64,000 nt of DNA from Mucilaginibacter sp. (GCF_025359345.1 NZ_JANYGQ010000032.1:372001-436000); one strand, 5' to 3'; counted from the stretch's first letter, positions 1-9,832 are shown. A program made the numbers and translations. Notes: a model not told the origin generated them from the sequence alone.

Positions 1-2
1 AT

Positions 3-1676
3 CCTAATGCACATCCGGGAAGTACCTTCAGTGCGCAGGTAAATGCCGGTACATCAACGTATTATAGAAACGATCCGGCTCAAAACAACTATAATCTTAA
101 CTCGTTAACACAGAATAACTTACGATCTTCAGTTAACTACAGTAAAACCTGGGCCGGTACGCCGTTTAACTTAAGTTTCGGTGTTTCGCATAGCCAGGAC
201 CTGAGCGCGAAGACTGTAACGCTGCAATTACCGACATTGAGTTTTACAATGGCTTCTATTAACCCGTTTGACTCAAAAGACAGGGTAGGTGAGCAAAAGT
301 GGTATCAGAAAATAAGCTTGAGCTACAGCCTGTCGGCAACAAACGAAGTGGATAACATACCGGAATCTCAATTATTTAAAGGCAGTATTTTAGCAAAACG
401 GCTGCAAACCCGAGCGGTGCACCAGATACCCCTGGGCATTAGTTTAAACGTGGCCAAGTATTTCCAATTCAGTAGTTCGGCCAATTATACCGAGCACTGG
501 TATTTACAGTCGATAAATGAGCGTTACGTGCGTGGCGGTGTAATAACAAACGGCATTATACCGGATGCGAATGGTCTTGTACGTGATACGTTAAGCGGCT
601 TCAAAAGAGCAAGTTCTTATAATTTTAGCACAGGCGTATCAACCAAGGTGTACAGCACGTTCAACTTCAAAAAAGGCAACCTGGTTGCCATACGGCATGT
701 GATGACGCCATCCATCAGCTTTAACTACAGTCCTGATTTTGCCGACCCAAGTTTTGGTTATTACAAAACAGTTGTAAGCAATGCACTGATCCCATTGCCA
801 GCACACACCAGCACCTATTCTATCTTTCCGGACAACTTTCCTTCGGCAGGTAAGCAGGCCGGTATAAGCTTCAATTTGGATAATACCATCGAAATGAAGT
901 TAAAGCCCAAAGCCACTGATACGTCGGGAAAGGCGAGAAAAGTGCATTTAATTGATGGTTTTTCTTTATCAACTTTTTACAATTTCGCCCAGGACTCGTT
1001 GAAATTATCGCCCATATCGTTTTCGGCGCATACGGCAATCTTAAACCAAAAGGTCAACCTGAGTATATATGGGTCGCTGAATCCTTATAAAGTATTGGTA
1101 ATTGATACGATACAAAACCAGCAGATAACAAAGTTTACCCGGGAAATAAACCAGTACCAGTTTCCGAAGCTTACCAGCATCAGCTTTTCAATGAGTGGCA
1201 GTTTGAATTCGACGTCGTTTAAACCGCATTTGCCGGTTACACCACAAAATACGTTGCAAACCATCACCCCCCAACAGGCGCAAAGGCTGGCTTTTATTAA
1301 CAGCGACCCCAGTGCCTACATTGATTTTAACGTACCCTGGAACCTGTCGTTCAATTATAACTTCAGCTTTAATAATAATATTATCAGCACAAATTCAACC
1401 AACACAGTAATGTTAAGTGGCGACGTGAGCGTAACCAAAGGGTGGAAGATACAATACAATACCAATATCGATTTAAAAGCAGGCAGACTTGCCGTAAGTT
1501 CGTTCTCGATATACCGCGATTTGCATTGCTGGGACCTTAACGTGCAATGGGTACCGTTCGGCATATATAAATCATATAATGTTACTTTAAAAGTTAAAGC
1601 CGCGGTTTTGCAGGACCTTAAACTCAGCAAAAGAAGCGACTACACCAGCAGTTCATACTTTAACGGCAATCAATAA
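3..1676 (+). CDS. lptD: LPS-assembly outer-membrane protein LptD, C-terminal part (5' end outside window)
   Basis: The frame is open from the first bases of the window, so this is the last 557 residues of a longer protein. LptD forms the outer-membrane barrel that inserts lipopolysaccharide into the outer leaflet. The visible part is barrel-like, with alternating polar and hydrophobic strands rich in Asn, Ser, Thr and Tyr. Its C-terminus carries the stretch IYRDLHCWDLNVQWVPFG followed by LQDLKLSKR, which I recognise from Bacteroidota LptD proteins. The stop codon overlaps the cinA start by one base (TAATG), so the two are co-transcribed. An in-frame TTG at 237 could be mistaken for the start, but the barrel sequence clearly continues upstream of it. 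Confidence 0.85.
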   Translation, partial: PNAHPGSTFSAQVNAGTSTYYRNDPAQNNYNLNSLTQNNLRSSVNYSKTWAGTPFNLSFGVSHSQDLSAKTVTLQLPTLSFTMASINPFDSKDRVGEQKWYQKISLSYSLSATNEVDNIPESQLFKGSILAKRLQTRAVHQIPLGISLNVAKYFQFSSSANYTEHWYLQSINERYVRGGVITNGIIPDANGLVRDTLSGFKRASSYNFSTGVSTKVYSTFNFKKGNLVAIRHVMTPSISFNYSPDFADPSFGYYKTVVSNALIPLPAHTSTYSIFPDNFPSAGKQAGISFNLDNTIEMKLKPKATDTSGKARKVHLIDGFSLSTFYNFAQDSLKLSPISFSAHTAILNQKVNLSIYGSLNPYKVLVIDTIQNQQITKFTREINQYQFPKLTSISFSMSGSLNSTSFKPHLPVTPQNTLQTITPQQAQRLAFINSDPSAYIDFNVPWNLSFNYNFSFNNNIISTNSTNTVMLSGDVSVTKGWKIQYNTNIDLKAGRLAVSSFSIYRDLHCWDLNVQWVPFGIYKSYNVTLKVKAAVLQDLKLSKRSDYTSSSYFNGNQ

Positions 1677-2932
1677 TGCTTGCAGAAATAATTACCATAG
1701 GCGACGAAATACTCATCGGTCAGATTGTTGATACCAACTCGGCATGGATGGCGGCTAAACTAAATAACATAGGTATCAGGATAAAACAAATTTCGTCTGT
1801 ATCTGACGACCGGCAGCACATTTTAACCGCATTGGCGGAGGCGGCGAACCGGGCCGATGTAATACTGATAACAGGCGGACTTGGGCCGACCAAAGATGAT
1901 ATCACCAAAAAAACACTTGCTGAATACTTTAACGTGCGCATGGTTGAAAACAAGGATGCGCTGGCAAATGTTGAAGCCATTTTCAGGAGGATAAGAGGGA
2001 CGTTAACCGAACTGCTCGAAGTAAACAAACAACAGGCTTTGGTGCCCGAAAATTGTGAAGTTATACTGAATGATAATGGTACTGCTCCGGGTATGTGGTT
2101 TAATCATAACGGGAAAATCTATATGTCGATGCCGGGTGTGCCGCACGAAATGATGTACATGATGGAGGAAAAGGTAATCCCGAAGCTTAAGGCATCGTTA
2201 AAGCTGCCCTTTATTATCCATAAAACAATACTAACGGTAGGAGAGGGCGAATCGTACCTGGCGCAACGGATTGCCGATATTGAAGATGTATTGCCGCCGT
2301 ACATTAAATTGGCTTACTTGCCCAAACTTGGCCAGGTGCGGCTAAGGCTCAGCGGCTATGGTGAAAATGAAAACCTATTAAGTGATAAGGTAAATGAATT
2401 TGCTGCCCGGATAGTTGAGCGCGTGAAAAACGTTGTGGCCGCCGAAGAAGACATTACCATAGAAAAAGCGATACTCAACTACATGGCTGCAAAAGGCCTT
2501 ACCCTATCGACTGCCGAAAGCTGTACAGGCGGGTATATCGCTCATTTAATAACTTCGAATGCAGGCTCATCCAAAGTATACCTCGGGGGGGCTGTCTCCT
2601 ATTCAAACGAAATAAAAGAAAGCGTGCTGGGCGTTAAACATGAAACCCTGGCGCAATTTGGCGCGGTAAGCGAAGAATCAGTTAGGGAGATGGTTGAAGG
2701 TGCGCTAACAAATTTTAACTCCGATTATGCCATAGCTGTTACCGGTATTGCCGGGCCGGATGGGGGCACGCCCGACAAGCCGGTTGGGACCGTGTGGATA
2801 AGTGCTGCCCGGGTGGGTAAAACAGTGGTAAAGAAATTAACATTTGGGAATAAACGCCGCCAAAACATCGAAAGAAGCGCAATTACAGCCTTAAATATGT
2901 TGAATACTTTACTGCACGATTACGATAAATAA
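1676..2932 (+). CDS. cinA: CinA: competence/damage-inducible protein, NMN deamidase
   Basis: A 418-residue cytoplasmic protein of full family length. The N-terminal half is a MoCF-biosynthesis/ADP-ribose pyrophosphatase-like domain with ITGGLGPTKDD at about residues 65-75. The C-terminal third is the CinA/PncC nicotinamide-mononucleotide deamidase domain, with STAESCTGG at about residue 277 and the TGIAGPDGGTPDKPVGTV loop. The family recycles pyridine nucleotides by converting NMN to nicotinate mononucleotide. It begins on the last base of the lptD stop codon. The link to competence in the family name is historical; nothing here points to DNA uptake. Confidence 0.93.
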   Translation: MLAEIITIGDEILIGQIVDTNSAWMAAKLNNIGIRIKQISSVSDDRQHILTALAEAANRADVILITGGLGPTKDDITKKTLAEYFNVRMVENKDALANVEAIFRRIRGTLTELLEVNKQQALVPENCEVILNDNGTAPGMWFNHNGKIYMSMPGVPHEMMYMMEEKVIPKLKASLKLPFIIHKTILTVGEGESYLAQRIADIEDVLPPYIKLAYLPKLGQVRLRLSGYGENENLLSDKVNEFAARIVERVKNVVAAEEDITIEKAILNYMAAKGLTLSTAESCTGGYIAHLITSNAGSSKVYLGGAVSYSNEIKESVLGVKHETLAQFGAVSEESVREMVEGALTNFNSDYAIAVTGIAGPDGGTPDKPVGTVWISAARVGKTVVKKLTFGNKRRQNIERSAITALNMLNTLLHDYDK

Positions 2933-2976
2933 CCGGAAATTCCGCTAATTTTGGGCTTGAATTGATATATTGTCAT

Positions 2977-4635
2977 ATGGCGAATTATAAACTGTTGCTG
3001 CCAAAAATGGGCGAAAGTGTTGAAGAGGCAACGATAATCAGGTGGACCAAAAATCCGGGTGATTATATAGAAGCCGACGAAACAGTAATGGAAATTGCTA
3101 CCGACAAAGTAGATTCGGATGTTCCATCGCCGGTATCGGGAAAACTAGTTGAAAAGCTTTATAAGGATAACGATGTAGTTAAAGTTGGCGCCGTAATAGC
3201 GATAATTGAAACTAACGAACCAGGGGGCGAACCCGCACCAGCGCCAGCCGTAGAACAGGTTCAGGAACAACCGGTTCAGCATACACCGCCACCTGTGCCC
3301 GTACAACAAGCTCCAGAGGCGCCGATACAACACACACCGCCACCCGTGCCAATAGAGCATACTCCGGCACCTGTGGCAACCGCACAAGTTGAGTCGAAGC
3401 CGATTGAGGAGACAAAGCCTCCATTATTCAGCGAGCAAAGAAGAGACTACGCCGAGCCTGTCGCTGTGCCATATACCGAACAATTGCAACTAAAAGCTGA
3501 AGACAAATCAGAAGATGCTATAAAAGGCGAATCGCGGTTTTATTCGCCATTGGTGAAAAACATAGCTGCCCAGGAAGGCATCAGTAATGCGGAGTTAGAT
3601 AAAATACCCGGTACAGGCGCCGAAGGCCGTTTGACAAAAGACGACTTGCTGGCCTACGTTCAGAATAGAACGCAAAGCGGGCAACCAACAAGTGCTCCTG
3701 TTGAAGAGCCTGTTGCTGTTGAAACTCCAAAAATAGAGCCGGTACAAGAGGCTGAACAGCCTGCTGTTGAAGCACCCGCACCACAACCAATTGCTGAATC
3801 GCCAAAATCGGAGCCGGTAGTTGAGGCTCCTAAGTCGCAGCCAGCAGCTGCCGCGGCAACTCTTGAGCCGACTGCTCAGCCAGAGCCGGCCGAAATAAAA
3901 ATGGCTAAAGGCGTTTCGTTATCAAGCGGTGATGAAATAATTGAAATGGACAGGATGCGCCGCTTAATTGCCGACCATATGGTAATGAGCAAGCAGACCT
4001 CGGCACATGTTACGTCGTTTGTTGAGGCCGATGTTACCAACCTTGTTTTATGGCGCGAAAAGATAAAATTGAGCTTTGAGAAACGCGAGGGGCAGAAGAT
4101 TACATTTACGCCGATATTTATTGAAGCGGTTGTAAGGGCCATTAAGGACCTGCCGATGATAAACATCCAGGTGAACGGCAACCAGATTATAAAGAAGAAG
4201 GATATTAACATCAGCATGGCTACCGCCTTGCCAAGCGGTAACCTGATAGTTCCGGTTATAAAACGTGCCGATGAATTGAACCTGGTGGGTTTAACCAAAG
4301 CTGTTAATGATTTAGCCAGCCGCGCCCGTGAAAATAAACTGAAACCTGATGATGTACAGGGTGGCACCTTTACGCTTACCAACGTAGGTACCTTTGGGAA
4401 TGTTATGGGTACACCGATAATAAACCAGCCACAAGTAGCCATCCTTGCCGTTGGTGCGATCAGGAAAAAGCCCGCAGTAATCGAAACGTTGCAGGGGGAT
4501 ATGATAGGTATCCGCCACATGATGTTCCTCTCGCTATCGTATGACCATCGCGTTGTTGACGGTGCGCTCGGAGGGTCGTTTGTAAGGCGTGTTGCTGATT
4601 ACCTCGAAAATTGGGAGACCGACAGGGAGTATTAG
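2977..4635 (+). CDS. 2-oxoacid dehydrogenase complex E2 (dihydrolipoyllysine acyltransferase)
   Basis: A 552-residue acyltransferase core of a 2-oxoacid dehydrogenase complex. In order: a lipoyl domain (residues 1-78, lipoyl lysine K44 in ATDKVDSDVP); a long Pro/Ala/Glu linker with repeated HTPPPVP units; a peripheral-subunit-binding domain (about 185-225, with PGTGAEGRLTKDDLLAYV); a second Pro/Glu-rich linker; and the catalytic domain ending in SYDHRVVDG, with His and Asp near residues 524 and 528. I chose the ATG at 2977 because MANYKLLLPKMGES is the usual family N-terminus; a TTG 15 bases upstream is unlikely. No E1 or E3 gene is nearby, so the substrate (branched-chain, pyruvate or 2-oxoglutarate) cannot be fixed. 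Confidence 0.9.
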   Translation: MANYKLLLPKMGESVEEATIIRWTKNPGDYIEADETVMEIATDKVDSDVPSPVSGKLVEKLYKDNDVVKVGAVIAIIETNEPGGEPAPAPAVEQVQEQPVQHTPPPVPVQQAPEAPIQHTPPPVPIEHTPAPVATAQVESKPIEETKPPLFSEQRRDYAEPVAVPYTEQLQLKAEDKSEDAIKGESRFYSPLVKNIAAQEGISNAELDKIPGTGAEGRLTKDDLLAYVQNRTQSGQPTSAPVEEPVAVETPKIEPVQEAEQPAVEAPAPQPIAESPKSEPVVEAPKSQPAAAAATLEPTAQPEPAEIKMAKGVSLSSGDEIIEMDRMRRLIADHMVMSKQTSAHVTSFVEADVTNLVLWREKIKLSFEKREGQKITFTPIFIEAVVRAIKDLPMINIQVNGNQIIKKKDINISMATALPSGNLIVPVIKRADELNLVGLTKAVNDLASRARENKLKPDDVQGGTFTLTNVGTFGNVMGTPIINQPQVAILAVGAIRKKPAVIETLQGDMIGIRHMMFLSLSYDHRVVDGALGGSFVRRVADYLENWETDREY

Positions 4636-4660
4636 ACCCCCGCCCCCCTAAAAGGGGAGT
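4636..4660. repeat. C-rich/G-rich short inverted repeat next to the E2 stop codon
   Basis: Immediately after the TAG stop there is a C-rich run followed by AAAAGGGGAG, containing the palindrome CCCCT-AAA-AGGGG (4645-4657). A related element lies at 59646-59673. The stem is short and no T-run follows it directly; the better terminator is the hairpin at 4676-4705. Confidence 0.55.
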
Positions 4661-4675
4661 TTGAATAGAATATTT

Positions 4676-4705
4676 AAAGTTCCACCTATTAGGCGGGACT
4701 TTTTT
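4676..4705 (+). terminator. Rho-independent terminator after E2
   Basis: AAAGTTCCACCT (4676-4687) pairs with AGGCGGGACTTT (4691-4702) using two G-U pairs across a three-base loop, and runs into TTTTT. It lies about 40 bases past the E2 stop. Confidence 0.75.
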
Positions 4706-5023
4706 GTTTTATACTATTATCAAAGACACCAACAACGTTTTTGACGCGCTTTCTCTTTAAGTTAATTTGCAATCTCAGTAGTAACACTAAAACTACACCA
4801 ATACAAAATAAAAGTCGGTCATTCAATTGATTTGGCCGCCCGGCGGGACCAGTTCACAGCGGCTTTTTTTCAATCGTGCGGCCCATAAAAATCATATGTT
4901 TATGCGATATATATATATTAAAAATAATACGCGATTTTTGCTATTTAAACCACACGATAGCTCTACTTTATCATGTGATCACACACCATTTCTTACTGAT
5001 CTTTTATCTTTTATCAAATTACT
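4706..5023. other. Gene-free stretch upstream of a lipoprotein gene
   Basis: AT-rich with no convincing gene. A possible Bacteroidota-type promoter is TTG at 4741-4743 with TTAATTTG at 4762-4769 (one mismatch to TAnnTTTG, 18-base spacing); it would give a leader of about 245 bases. A TATATATATA tract lies near 4908. I see no riboswitch-like fold. Confidence 0.35.
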
Positions 5024-5959
5024 ATGAAACAACGATTTTTATATTTATTTATGATTGGTATTGTACTGATCATTACCTCATGCAAAAAAGAAAGCATCAA
5101 CAAACCGGCAACCGGTTTATCCAAACTCGCGGGTGCAAATGGAACAGAGATTTATAGTGGCGCTTCCGACCCGTCAATCACCATGGGCACGCCAGGCGAC
5201 TATTTTATTAATCTTTCCACGGATAAGCTTTTCGGGCCGAAAACAGTAGGGGGGTGGGGCACCGGCGTTCTTCTCAGCGACGCGAGTTCTAATGCGGCAG
5301 CCATCAATGCTGCATCCGCGGCCCAGCTTTATAACGGAGTCGGTGCCCCGGCCGCTAGCTTTGGTGCAATTGGTGATTTTTATCTTGATACAGTGGCTTA
5401 TCTTCTATATGGTCCGAAAACGGCCTCGGGTTGGGGCGTGCCCACAAAAGTACAGGCGCCTGGAACCAATGCCGGTGTAAAGACGGATGTTTTTTCAATC
5501 GGCGGCAGCAACTGGCTGTGGAATAGTGCATATGTTTATGAAACAGGCCCAGGAAGCTACACTGAATACTTTACCCGGTATTACGTCCGTTTAAACAATA
5601 CAGTGACGCAGGATGTACTTGACAACGGCATGGTGCTGGTGTATATGCAACCCAGCCCGGTAAATAACCCCAATCAATGGGCGCCGGTGCCGTACCAGTT
5701 TGATTCAAGTTTTGGCTACACCGACAATTATGTTTATGTTACCTCGCCGGGGCAGGTTACACTCCATTATTTTTTTATACAGACAGATCCCAGCACTACA
5801 TTACCTACACTGTCAACCTATAATGATGAGGTGCGCAAATTCAAGATCGTGACGGTAACCGGACAAGGCGGTGTATTTATGGCTCAGCACCACGTCCACC
5901 TGGATAATTATCAGGAAGTGAGTAGGATTACCGGCCTATGGCAGCAAGATGCTAAATAG
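5024..5959 (+). CDS. Predicted lipoprotein with two GDYF...GPKT-type repeats
   Basis: A 311-residue protein with a lipoprotein signal: basic N-terminus, hydrophobic segment and a lipobox ending at C20 (LIITSCKK), so probably membrane-anchored. Two related units occur in the N-terminal half, GDYFINLSTDKLFGPKT followed by GGWG, and GDFYLDTVAYLLYGPKT followed by SGWG. Such units are common in Bacteroidota surface proteins and in collagen-like or tail-like proteins, where they often follow Gly-rich repeats. The C-terminal half has no motif I recognise. The gene stands alone between a terminator and an inverted repeat. Function unknown. Confidence 0.75.
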   Translation: MKQRFLYLFMIGIVLIITSCKKESINKPATGLSKLAGANGTEIYSGASDPSITMGTPGDYFINLSTDKLFGPKTVGGWGTGVLLSDASSNAAAINAASAAQLYNGVGAPAASFGAIGDFYLDTVAYLLYGPKTASGWGVPTKVQAPGTNAGVKTDVFSIGGSNWLWNSAYVYETGPGSYTEYFTRYYVRLNNTVTQDVLDNGMVLVYMQPSPVNNPNQWAPVPYQFDSSFGYTDNYVYVTSPGQVTLHYFFIQTDPSTTLPTLSTYNDEVRKFKIVTVTGQGGVFMAQHHVHLDNYQEVSRITGLWQQDAK

Positions 5960-5978
5960 CGCCGCCTGTTTGGTTAAA

Positions 5979-6011
5979 GATAGCCGTTGCGAAAATTTCG
6001 CAGCGGCTATC
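5979..6011. terminator. 16-bp inverted repeat after the lipoprotein gene
   Basis: GATAGCCGTTGCGAAA pairs with TTTCGCAGCGGCTATC across a one-base centre, with a single G-U pair. It begins 20 bases past the stop codon. There is no clear T-run on either side, so it may be a terminator core or an mRNA-stabilising hairpin. Confidence 0.55.
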
Positions 6012-6203
6012 TAGAGTAAATCTGAATATAACAACTTGAAAAAGGAGGAAAAAGCTATGCCTGGCAGCAGCTTAAAACACAAATGACATGATAAAAACGT
6101 GCTGAGCTAAGTGGTAAAGGAACCTTGCCCATAACTATGATAGCAGGCCAGTTTTATGATACCCTAATATAATAAAGATGGATGATTCACCTGCGTATCC
6201 CAG

Positions 6204-7400
6204 TTAACTCTGACCTTGTAGTATTGGTTCGTCGTGAAACTTCCTGGTGAGCATCTCATAAATAATTTTTAACCAAATTAAAAACGATGGCAGTGCAATT
6301 AACGCATACGGCGTGACGTAAGCCAGCCGAAGCGGGCGCGGAAAAAGATCGGACTGTGCATTTGTTAGCACTAAAGCAAAAATTATCAAAAAGCGTTCGT
6401 AACCGGTTATCGGCCGGTCGAGGTTTACAAACCATATTCCGACGCCTATCATGGCTATAATGTAAGTGGGTGGCTCTGAACCGCTGCTGAAAATTATTGT
6501 AAAAATTAATACCGACGCAGCGAGCAGCAATTGATATTGAACATTTCGCCAGTACTTTATTCTAACCATCGAAACGCCAAACACTGCCAGCGCCGGTATA
6601 AGCACCATCATATTTGGCAAATTTGGGTAGTGAAAAATTTTGCTGATCATCCCCATAACACAAACGTAGCCGCGTGATGATACCACATTAGCCGCATTTT
6701 TTGCAACAAGGTCGGGGTACCAGTCGTGATAAGTTTTTAGTATGAACGACGGTGACGAGAATAACATGGGCAATGCAAACAATACAACAGCCCAAAATAC
6801 CATGCTTAAAATCAGCTTGATTTTATTATCGGAAAAGAAAAAGAAAGCAAGCCCGACAATGCCGTAAAGTTTTATAGCGGTTCCTATTATTATCATTAAG
6901 GCCGCCCAAAAATCCTGCTTGTTCTTAATAAATATAAAACTGAACAACACCAGCGCCGTTATCAACGGGTTTACCTGCGCGTTTCCGGCCGAGCCCATTA
7001 TGCTGAAAAGGCTTATCATTAGGATAGCCATTTTTTGGTTGTCGTTCAGGGGCAGTTTCATTACCGCCAGGTACAATATCCATGAGTTAAACATCACCCA
7101 TAAAATAGCGCCAACGCTGTCTGGAAAAATGGTAAAAGGTGCAATAACCAGCGCGAATACTGGCCCGTAGTGGTTCAGGTCGAAATAATATTCAGGTTGT
7201 GAGCCAAAAAGGCTGTGTTGTTGTATTAAGTTTAAAAAGTTATGCTTGTAAATAATGTAGTTATTAATATTAGCGTTGCCAATATGGACATCAATAATAT
7301 GAGGCATAAGTACGCCTTTTAAAACCGGCAGCAAGCTTAAAACAAACCATGCCCCAACAACGAACGATTTATTTGTGAAAAGCTTTGTGATTTTCTGCAT
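6204..7400 (-). CDS. Glycosyltransferase 87-like (DUF2029) polytopic membrane protein
   Basis: A 398-residue integral membrane protein with about ten hydrophobic segments. The first periplasmic loop contains NYIIYKH and YYFDLNHYGPVFALVIAPF, the arrangement seen in the GT87/DUF2029 family of polyprenyl-phosphate-sugar mannosyl- or arabinosyltransferases. Acidic and His residues in that loop are candidates for the active site. The family transfers a sugar from a lipid carrier to a glycan or lipid outside the membrane; the acceptor here is unknown. It is transcribed alone, downstream of the hom terminator. Confidence 0.7.
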   Translation of the reverse strand: MQKITKLFTNKSFVVGAWFVLSLLPVLKGVLMPHIIDVHIGNANINNYIIYKHNFLNLIQQHSLFGSQPEYYFDLNHYGPVFALVIAPFTIFPDSVGAILWVMFNSWILYLAVMKLPLNDNQKMAILMISLFSIMGSAGNAQVNPLITALVLFSFIFIKNKQDFWAALMIIIGTAIKLYGIVGLAFFFFSDNKIKLILSMVFWAVVLFALPMLFSSPSFILKTYHDWYPDLVAKNAANVVSSRGYVCVMGMISKIFHYPNLPNMMVLIPALAVFGVSMVRIKYWRNVQYQLLLAASVLIFTIIFSSGSEPPTYIIAMIGVGIWFVNLDRPITGYERFLIIFALVLTNAQSDLFPRPLRLAYVTPYALIALPSFLIWLKIIYEMLTRKFHDEPILQGQS

Positions 7401-7480
7401 CAGGTTGAATTTATCCAGTGTGTCGCAAAGATAATAAACTGGAAGTATCCCACTTAAAATTTTACCACGAGCGAAAAACT

Positions 7481-7505
7481 AAAAAGGCCCCTTTCGGAGC
7501 CGTTT
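7481..7505 (-). terminator. Rho-independent terminator of the met/hom operon
   Basis: On the minus strand GGCTCC-GAAA-GGGGCC forms a six-pair stem with a GNRA-type loop and is followed by TTTTT. It lies 31 bases beyond the hom stop codon. Confidence 0.8.
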
Positions 7506-7536
7506 TTAAAAACTAAATAAACCTACAAAAAAAATC

Positions 7537-8772
7537 TTATACTGCTTCGGCCGTTTCTTTAACCTCTGCTGCCAAATTAACGCCGGCCAGTTGGTCGGCA
7601 AAGGCTACAAACGCGTGATTGTCCGCTATTAGCTGTTGGTTAGCTACCAGGCTTTGAAGATTTATCTTCCCGATAACATATTTGTAGCTGCCCGATAAAT
7701 ACCGTTCGTGTATATGGATAAAATCCAAAGCCTCAACAAGGCTTTCATCCTCATACCTTAAATAAATATTCAACTCTATATTGTTAGTGAAGTTGAGCCC
7801 CTTGCGTTCTTTGGCTTTCTTATACTCGTACTGATAACCATAACGCAACGCAGCGATATCAGATAGTACAGCAGAACCTGTAGGGTGGCCGCCTGCGCCT
7901 TTACCGAAAAAGAACTGTTGATCGGCAAAAGCAGCCTGTACAATTACACCATTGTATTCGTACTCAACATTATATAAAAACTCTTTTTCGTTAACAAACT
8001 TAGGCAGTACAAAAAGCGCGACATGTTTATCATCAAGTTCTTTGGCAACGGGCACCAATTTTATCTTCAAATTCTTTTCGCGCGCATACTGTAAATCGTT
8101 GGCCGAAAGATTCTGGATTCCCAGGTTAAACACGTCATCCGGTTTTACTACAACGCCATAGGCGTGGGCAGCAGCTATAACCAGTTTGTATTTGGCATCA
8201 AAGCCGCCAACGTCACTGGTAGGGTCGGTTTCGGCAAAGCCGAGGTCTTGCGCCTGTTTTAATGCGGAGTCGTAGTCCAGGCCCTCGTTAAATCCTTTTG
8301 AAAGAATGTAGTTTGATGAACCGTTAAATATTCCACTCACCGAGTGCAGCAACTCATTGTCATAATACTCTTCGAGGTTGCGGATAATAGGAATACTGCC
8401 GCAAACCGATCCTTCATATAATAATGATGTTCCGTATTTGTGCTGAAGCTCAATCAATTCATCCAGGTGCAGCGCAATCATCTTTTTACTGGCCGATACC
8501 ACGTTTTTGCCGGTGCTTAACGCGCGCGAAACAATTTCAAATGCAGCTTCTGTATCATTTATCAGCTCAACAATGGTGTTTATCTCCGGGTTATTAAGCA
8601 ACTCATCCCTTTCCGTTGTAAACAAATGCGATGGGAGCGAACGCTGTTTATGCGCATCCTTTATAGCGATCTTTACAATCTCGAGGTTTAAATGCTTGGT
8701 TTTGATAATATCATACAATCCCTGGCCAACTACGCCAAATCCAAATAGTCCGATGTTTAATTTTTTACTCAT
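7537..8772 (-). CDS. hom: Homoserine dehydrogenase
   Basis: A 411-residue cytoplasmic oxidoreductase that reduces aspartate semialdehyde to homoserine, the branch point to methionine and threonine. The Rossmann motif GLFGFGVVGQGL lies at residues 8-19. The catalytic domain contains SGIFNGSSNYIL and GFAETDPTSDVGGFDAKYK, both typical of the family. No separate aspartokinase domain is present, and a classical C-terminal ACT domain is not obvious. Its ATG overlaps the metX stop codon by one base, so it is the third gene of the metY-metX-hom operon and probably falls under the SAM riboswitch at 11457-11566. Confidence 0.93.
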   Translation of the reverse strand: MSKKLNIGLFGFGVVGQGLYDIIKTKHLNLEIVKIAIKDAHKQRSLPSHLFTTERDELLNNPEINTIVELINDTEAAFEIVSRALSTGKNVVSASKKMIALHLDELIELQHKYGTSLLYEGSVCGSIPIIRNLEEYYDNELLHSVSGIFNGSSNYILSKGFNEGLDYDSALKQAQDLGFAETDPTSDVGGFDAKYKLVIAAAHAYGVVVKPDDVFNLGIQNLSANDLQYAREKNLKIKLVPVAKELDDKHVALFVLPKFVNEKEFLYNVEYEYNGVIVQAAFADQQFFFGKGAGGHPTGSAVLSDIAALRYGYQYEYKKAKERKGLNFTNNIELNIYLRYEDESLVEALDFIHIHERYLSGSYKYVIGKINLQSLVANQQLIADNHAFVAFADQLAGVNLAAEVKETAEAV

Positions 8773-9827
8773 TACGCTGTGCGTTGTAATTCAATAATCT
8801 TTCCTTTAACGTCTGTTTTAAAAAACGACGTCATTATTTTTGTTAATGGTTCTGTTTCTATTAAAAAGCCGTCGTGGCCGTAAAACGATTCCAGCTCGGC
8901 GAAAACGGCCTTTGGTATATGCTGAAAAAGGTATTGCTGTTCTTCGATCGGGAACAATACATCGGATTTTAGGCCGATAACCAGCGTTCTCGCTTTCACC
9001 AGGCTTAAAGCCTTTTCAACCCCATGCCTGCCGCGGCCCACATTATGCGAATCCATGCTTTTCGACAAGTACCAATAGCTGTAGGCATTGTAGCGATTCA
9101 CCAGTTTCTGTCCCTGGTAATTTTGGTATGATGCCGCTTTGAAACTATCGGTTACACTGTCTTCATCCTCTTGCTGGGTAACCGAATAGGTTTTATAATT
9201 ACGATAGGAGAGCAGGGCAACGCTCCGTGCCGCTTTTAATCCTTTTTGTCCGCCATCTGGTGAGTTGGAATAGAAAGTGCGGTCGGCACTGATAGCCAGG
9301 CGCTGCGACTCGTTGAAGGCAATGCCCCATGGCGAGTGTTTAGCGTTTGAAGCGATCAGGATTAGGTTTTTAATCCTCTCTGGTTGGGTTATCGCCCATT
9401 CAACAGCTTGCTGGCCGCCGAGCGAGCCACCAAGTAAAATTTCAATATCATTAATGCCGAGGTTGTCGGCCAGTAAGGTATGCGCTTTAACCATATCCCG
9501 AACCGTAAACTCCGGGAATGAAAGGTAATAGGGCTGCCCGGTTACGGGGTTTGTACTCAGCGGGCAAGTGGTGCCGTAGTGCGATCCCAGGATGTTGGCA
9601 CAAACTATAAAATAATCTTCCGGGTTAAAGTAGTCATTGTCGCCAAATAAACCTTTCCACCAATCAAAAACGTCAGAATTTGCAGTGAGGGCATGGCATA
9701 CCCAAACCACATTATCCGCGTTTTTATTAAGCTTTCCATAAGTATTGTAGCCTATCTGCAACTCTTTCAGCTGCTTTCCCGACTCCAGTTCAAATGGTTT
9801 GTTGTATTTAAATATTTCTGTACTCAT
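8772..9827 (-). CDS. metX: Homoserine O-acetyltransferase
   Basis: A 351-residue alpha/beta-hydrolase-fold enzyme that makes O-acetylhomoserine from homoserine and acetyl-CoA. The nucleophile elbow is GGSLGGQ with S135. The acid and His members of the triad are visible as LKSDVLFP and FYGHDGFLIE near the C-terminus. The oxyanion region VCHALTANSD is also typical. The order metY-metX-hom places consecutive steps together: hom supplies homoserine, MetX activates it, and MetY adds sulfide. Acetyl versus succinyl specificity cannot be proven by eye; acetyl is the norm for this lineage. Confidence 0.93.
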   Translation of the reverse strand: MSTEIFKYNKPFELESGKQLKELQIGYNTYGKLNKNADNVVWVCHALTANSDVFDWWKGLFGDNDYFNPEDYFIVCANILGSHYGTTCPLSTNPVTGQPYYLSFPEFTVRDMVKAHTLLADNLGINDIEILLGGSLGGQQAVEWAITQPERIKNLILIASNAKHSPWGIAFNESQRLAISADRTFYSNSPDGGQKGLKAARSVALLSYRNYKTYSVTQQEDEDSVTDSFKAASYQNYQGQKLVNRYNAYSYWYLSKSMDSHNVGRGRHGVEKALSLVKARTLVIGLKSDVLFPIEEQQYLFQHIPKAVFAELESFYGHDGFLIETEPLTKIMTSFFKTDVKGKIIELQRTA

Positions 9828-9832
9828 TCTTC

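Noticed and set aside
237..1676. TTG at 237 as the start of the first gene
   Set aside because: The same frame is open to base 3 and encodes barrel-like sequence, so the gene simply begins outside the window.
3876..4520. 214-residue minus-strand frame inside the E2 gene
   Set aside because: It is the antisense shadow of the acyltransferase catalytic domain, which has clear motifs on the plus strand.
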